Assembly (NCBI GenBank): GCA_963749825.1
Contig: CAVVOI010000014.1
Coordinates: forward strand, 124,001 to 188,000
Direction of reading: 5' to 3'
Length of the DNA stretch: 64,000 nucleotides
Source of the DNA: UBA11865 sp963749825
Lineage (GTDB): Bacteria; Chloroflexota; Anaerolineae; Promineifilales; Promineifilaceae
The position numbers were made by a program, and so were the translations under genes. Of the stretch, positions 61,409-64,000 are shown piece by piece. Under the pieces are notes generated by a model. That model saw only the letters and a list, made by a program, of their open reading frames with translations. It was not told where the DNA came from and did no database searches. Every line of letters starts with the position of its first letter. The first letter of the stretch is position 1.

Positions 61409-61510
61409 GTGTGGAAACTTGTCCACGAATGAAGAGATGGTTCGGCAATATTCTAATCCGATGGAAGGTAACTCTATTTCTGTTGTTGTTATTCTTCTAA
61501 TCTAGGGGGA

Positions 61511-62659
61511 TTAAGAGGTCTGAAATTCTTCACCATTCTCAGATTGCAAGCGCAGACCTATTGTTAAAACAACCATAAGTATTAACACCACCACCATTAA
61601 CCAGAATGCAACCCGATAGTCGATGATCGGCCATTTGTAAAAGTCGGCGACAAGCGCCAGAACGCCGAAGAAGAAATAGAGAATTGCCAGGCGCCGATCC
61701 TTTATAAGTATTGCCATGAGCAAAACAAGTATAGAGAAGTAGCCAGTGTGTAACTTGGGGCTAAACAAAAATACGGCTGTAGTTAGGATAAGCAAGTCTT
61801 GTACGACGCCATAGCTTTTTCTGGCTATTAACGCAGCTGCCCCGATTATTGCCACAATAAAGACAACTGCCACCGGTATGATTGAAATCTGACGGGATTC
61901 AACATTCATATTGTTCCAGAGCGTCATCAAGCTTACGCCACGAAATTGAAAGGGATGCTGAGCACCTGAGGTGGTGAAATCCCAAAATATCGCATCTCGT
62001 CCGGCCAACAATAGAAACGGCGTTAGCACCAGCAAGAAGACTAGGGGAGGGACTACAATATAGCGCCAATCTCTCTTATGGAAGAAGGCAACCGGTATTA
62101 GCAGACCTCCGGTGAGTTTGACTAATAATGAGACACCGATAGCAACTGCAGCCCTTGTATGTTGATTCTTTAGGACGAAAAGCAAGCTCAGAGCTACAAA
62201 AAAAACCAAGATCGACTCATCCTGCCGGCGAAGGACTGTATTGCCAAAGGTGAGGGGGTTAAGCAAGAACAATGCGGCAGCCCAGAATCCGGCAGCTTTT
62301 GACGGACCGATGTTGAGGAGAACCAATGCCGTAAACAGGTTGAACAGGGAGAAGTAGATCATGAATGAAAGCGTTGCCCATGGATTTACCGTACCAACCA
62401 AAATGGGAACGAGTGATGGGGGGATTAGCAATAAATTGGTCAGAGGTGGTGTCGAAGTAAATACATCCCGATAAAGCAGCCCACCACTAAGAATAGTCTC
62501 GGTCCGCGCGATCCATGGATCAGCGAACCGAGGTTGATCGATGGTTCCGTAATATCCGCGAGGAGCATGAATAAACCGAGCGATCAGCAAGTAGACCAAT
62601 AATTGAAGTAAAAAGAGGCCGACAATGTAAATTACATATCGCTGGTATGACTTTCTCAT
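61511..62659 (-). CDS. Polytopic membrane protein, probable GT-C/GT87-like
   Basis: A 382-residue protein with about ten hydrophobic helices. After helix one, a loop contains PRFADPWIARTETILSGGLLYRDVFTSTPP, read as FADPWIARTE and GGLLYRDVFTSTPPL. This is the form seen in GT87/DUF2029-like mannosyltransferase relatives, with an Asp early in the loop. RRQDESILVFF is a further conserved-looking acidic site. It probably uses a lipid-linked sugar, but no substrate can be given. Convergent with the PMT-like gene, facing the same cluster. Confidence 0.75.
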   Translation of the reverse strand: MRKSYQRYVIYIVGLFLLQLLVYLLIARFIHAPRGYYGTIDQPRFADPWIARTETILSGGLLYRDVFTSTPPLTNLLLIPPSLVPILVGTVNPWATLSFMIYFSLFNLFTALVLLNIGPSKAAGFWAAALFLLNPLTFGNTVLRRQDESILVFFVALSLLFVLKNQHTRAAVAIGVSLLVKLTGGLLIPVAFFHKRDWRYIVVPPLVFLLVLTPFLLLAGRDAIFWDFTTSGAQHPFQFRGVSLMTLWNNMNVESRQISIIPVAVVFIVAIIGAAALIARKSYGVVQDLLILTTAVFLFSPKLHTGYFSILVLLMAILIKDRRLAILYFFFGVLALVADFYKWPIIDYRVAFWLMVVVLILMVVLTIGLRLQSENGEEFQTS

Positions 62660-62830
62660 CAGACCTGAGACTTGTTAGTCTTAAAGTAGAAACTGATCCC
62701 GCCGTATATCTTTGTCTTAAAAATTATCGTTTCGATAATCGACGCAATTCTTTTACCAGGACACCAAAAACTGGTTATTTATCTGCAATTTTGATAGAGA
62801 CTCGTTAACGATGTCAATTTGAGAAGCCTC

Positions 62831-64000
62831 TTAGGGAAGCAACGAGCGAACCTTATACCAGTCATATTCTGCCTTTAATCCAGTGTATTCATTGGTGCTT
62901 GCTACGTTGCCAAAAAAAGGTTGGTGTATATATAAATTGTCGTTAGCTTCACCCACCAGATTACCATTAACGAATACTTTGATATTACCGCCGGGACGGA
63001 CTTCGATAGCCCAGGTTTGCCATCCTTCTGATGGAGAATTCACTCTGACATCCCTAAAACTGATCAAAGTTTTACCTCGAGCATGACCATTGACCGGGTC
63101 GTGGTAGTCGATTCGCTTCAGTTCCATTTTGAGTCGACCACTGTCGCCAAACCACATAGCTAATAGTCGATAATATGTGTTGTAGCAACTGCTGAAATGG
63201 CTATTTGGGCAAGTCGTCCCATCCCAATCTCCGCCAAATACAATGCCATATGCGTGAAGATTGTCCTGACCTGATAAACGAACTTTGGTCTCAATTCGAT
63301 ATGGCGCTTTTGGGGCAGCCTTAAGTGGCCCACCAAGCAACGAATCATATGAACTTTTCATTCGAAGGACAAAGTGTCCGTTTTCATAATAGGTGCTGTT
63401 AATAACAGTATCGGTATCTTCCCTTCTCATTGCCCAGCCGCTATTGGAGTCACTAAATTGGTCTTCGTAGTTACCAGCCACCAATAACGAATTAGACCAC
63501 GAACCAGCCCGACTGTCCGTGACCACCCTAACACGGTAATAATATGTGTTAATCCAATTTGCTGCGTGATTAAATTGCTTGGAAAGCTGCGGCGGATCAA
63601 TCATCCAACTTTGTGGATTTGAGAAGGCCTGGTTAGTAGCTTCCTGAACTTCATACTTAAAGGTGCTACTCATTTCTACCGATGACCAACCAATTGTCCA
63701 ATTATTGTTAACGTTCGTGGGGTCTACCAGGCTTAAGCTTGGAACAGGAAGCGGTTCTATCACCAAGGGATAATAGATATAGGTCTCGGAAATAACTGTC
63801 GTCGGTGCCTGAAGAGTCAAGAGGGTGCCGGCCGCACTGATCTCAACAGTATTGCTTAACTCGGTACCTATAGAAATTGTTTCGCTGACTAAAGCCCTAA
63901 AGGAGATCTCGAGTCGATCATTTCCTAGTACTGTATCCGACCCCGTGATAATGTCATGATCCTCTTGATATGGACGACGCGTTCCTATCATTGACAACGA
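62831..64000 (-). CDS. Large surface protein, C-terminal part (N-terminus outside window)
   Basis: The frame is open through the right edge, so only the C-terminal ~390 residues are seen. The visible part starts with a DUF11-like beta segment (LEISFRALVSETISIGTELSNTVEI, read as TISIGTELSNTVEISAAG). Next comes a linker with YIYYPLVIEPLPVPSLSL, then a fibronectin-III-like domain (WTIGWSSVEMSSTFKYEVQEA, read as FKYEVQEATN). It ends in a lamin-G/3-keto-disaccharide-hydrolase-like sandwich with IVFGGDWDG, GWQTWAIEVRPGGNIKVFVNG and FGNVAS. It is probably an adhesin-like or glycan-binding surface protein. A signal peptide cannot be checked. Confidence 0.75.
   Translation of the reverse strand, partial: SLSMIGTRRPYQEDHDIITGSDTVLGNDRLEISFRALVSETISIGTELSNTVEISAAGTLLTLQAPTTVISETYIYYPLVIEPLPVPSLSLVDPTNVNNNWTIGWSSVEMSSTFKYEVQEATNQAFSNPQSWMIDPPQLSKQFNHAANWINTYYYRVRVVTDSRAGSWSNSLLVAGNYEDQFSDSNSGWAMRREDTDTVINSTYYENGHFVLRMKSSYDSLLGGPLKAAPKAPYRIETKVRLSGQDNLHAYGIVFGGDWDGTTCPNSHFSSCYNTYYRLLAMWFGDSGRLKMELKRIDYHDPVNGHARGKTLISFRDVRVNSPSEGWQTWAIEVRPGGNIKVFVNGNLVGEANDNLYIHQPFFGNVASTNEYTGLKAEYDWYKVRSLLP

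Noticed and set aside
1..64000. CRISPR arrays, insertion sequences, integrases, rRNA, riboswitches
   Set aside because: I looked for regularly spaced repeats, transposase or integrase motifs and conserved RNA motifs and found none that I could support.

Overview
The window looks like chromosomal DNA of a Chloroflexota bacterium, probably Anaerolineae-like. This is an inference from gene content, not from a marker-gene comparison. The signs are a CpXC zinc protein with helical repeats, an FHA/winged-helix regulator opposite a Ser/Thr kinase, a ruvB-DUF2905-queA operon, several lipoproteins with Pro/Thr-rich linkers, LysM, PA14 and SH3b secreted proteins, and GT-C glycosyltransferases with extracytoplasmic C-terminal domains. 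Base composition is moderate. There is no rRNA, CRISPR array, prophage or insertion sequence. Four tRNA genes are present: Leu-CAG, Ser-UGA, Ser-GCU and Arg-ACG.

Layout. 1-5.6 kb: the end of a LysM/glycoside-hydrolase protein, a CBS-pair protein, an FprA-type ferredoxin-NADP reductase, an RNase HI with a degenerate second RNase H domain, tRNA-Leu, and a membrane-anchored protein with three copies of a ~40-residue repeat. 5.7-10.4 kb: a signalling block (GAF-PAS histidine kinase, CpXC protein, FHA-winged-helix regulator, tail-anchored Ser/Thr kinase). 10.6-20.5 kb: an orphan sugar-type ABC ATPase with a clear sigma70 promoter and terminator, a DMT exporter, a frame-broken small gene, a DprE1/DprE2-like oxidase/SDR pair, a PHP phosphoesterase, a lipoprotein and a gamma-glutamyltransferase-like enzyme. 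20.8-23.5 kb: a compact ABC operon (PLDc_N peptide, ATPase, permease) whose permease is fused to a YhfC-type intramembrane metalloprotease. 23.5-30.3 kb: a co-directional run of flavin reductase, M20 hydrolase, GNAT/cyclic-nucleotide-domain fusion, second M20 hydrolase and AidB-like acyl-CoA dehydrogenase. 30.3-41 kb: FmdE, LysM lipoprotein, PlsC, a membrane-fused molybdopterin oxidoreductase, a two-component system, a Crp-like regulator, small housekeeping genes and a three-tRNA array. 41.3-54 kb: housekeeping genes (HAD, DinB, queA, DUF2905, ruvB, upp, wecA), an esterase, a GlgC paralogue lacking two catalytic residues, and a clpS-aminotransferase-dapA-HAD operon. 54-64 kb: cell-surface proteins and polytopic glycosyltransferases.

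The best candidates for something undescribed are the YhfC protease-ABC permease fusion, the GNAT-CNB fusion lying between two M20 hydrolases, the GlgC-like protein that has lost the Arg and Lys needed for catalysis, the degenerate tandem RNase H, and the triple-repeat membrane protein. Three genes (RNase H second domain, a small hypothetical gene, a PA14/SH3 secreted protein) are each broken by what looks like one extra base in a short homopolymer. This fits either assembly error or real indels, and raw reads would decide it.

Several genes (ruvB, glgC-like, wecA-like, rnhA, the first histidine kinase) have a -10-like hexamer almost touching the start codon and no Shine-Dalgarno, suggesting leaderless or very short-leader transcripts. 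Others (CBS, CpXC, ABC ATPase, flavin reductase) have strong AGGAGG-type sites.
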